Below the pieces are notes generated by a model. The model was not told the DNA's origin. It made no database searches and saw nothing but the letters and a program-made list of their open reading frames with translations. Of a DNA stretch of 64,000 nucleotides, positions 63,891 through 64,000 are shown one piece after another. Position numbers and translations under genes: made by a program. Source of the stretch: Parus major (taxonomy: Eukaryota > Chordata > Aves > Passeriformes > Paridae). Position 1 is the stretch's first letter. Each line of letters starts with the position of its first letter. The stretch is taken from contig NC_031768.1 in assembly GCF_001522545.3 (NCBI RefSeq), forward strand, positions 83,043,859-83,107,858, in the 5' to 3' direction.

Positions 63891-64000
63891 CATCTTAACA
63901 CCAAACTGCTGAAAAAGCAGAAGGACAGCAGCTCCTTTAGGGTCTACCTAGAGAAAAAAACCCCAAAACAAATAAAAATCTTCAGTCTGACTGCCGTGGC
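63891..64000. other. Unique noncoding DNA at window edge
   Basis: Contains a short A-rich 'aaaaaaaccccaaaac' patch. Nothing else seen. Confidence 0.4.

Noticed and set aside
1..64000. tRNA, rRNA, snRNA or mitochondrial insertions
   Set aside because: I scanned by eye for tRNA B-box text, U6 start text and mitochondrial rRNA text and saw none. A covariance-model search was not possible here.

Overview
This window reads as nuclear DNA of a bird, most likely a songbird or a close relative. It is AT-rich and poor in CpG, and I found no supportable protein-coding exon, tRNA, rRNA or CpG-island promoter. Its recognisable content is transposon debris of avian type. There are 3' ends of CR1 (chicken repeat 1) LINEs, identifiable by their conserved terminal lines and the ATTCTRTG octamer tail. 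There are also three solo LTRs of ERVL-like (class III) endogenous retroviruses, with TGT...ACA ends and, in one case, a perfect 5-bp target-site duplication. There are no mammalian SINEs or L1 elements. I read the window as intergenic or deep-intronic DNA of a gene desert.

Layout. 1-9150 is unique AT-rich sequence with small simple repeats and one G-quadruplex motif. 9157-9760 is a solo LTR on the minus strand with flanking CCTTG copies. 11425-11810 and 13859-14643 are plus-strand CR1 3' ends. 18929-19203 and 23481-24130 are minus-strand CR1 pieces. 24131-38152 is the longest stretch with no dispersed repeat that I recognise; it holds a TA/TG microsatellite, a 22-bp sequence present twice, and a 23-bp palindrome shaped like a POU-homeodomain site. 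38153-38731 and 39236-39862 are two further minus-strand LTRs of different subfamilies. Directly beyond them, 39930-40440 holds a tandem 13-mer, a perfect 16-bp-arm hairpin and a CpG-retaining, homeodomain-motif-rich block, the most interesting piece of the window. 42752-50434 contains three CR1 3' fragments. 50435-60670 is unique AT-rich DNA. 60671-61345 and about 63080-63890 are old CR1 copies.

No genes work together here. If the window has a function it is probably regulatory, and 40080-40440 is the best candidate enhancer. Many open frames of 60-140 codons exist, but they are what AT-rich noncoding DNA and transposon sequence give by chance. None shows a recognisable domain, and none sits in a convincing exon structure.
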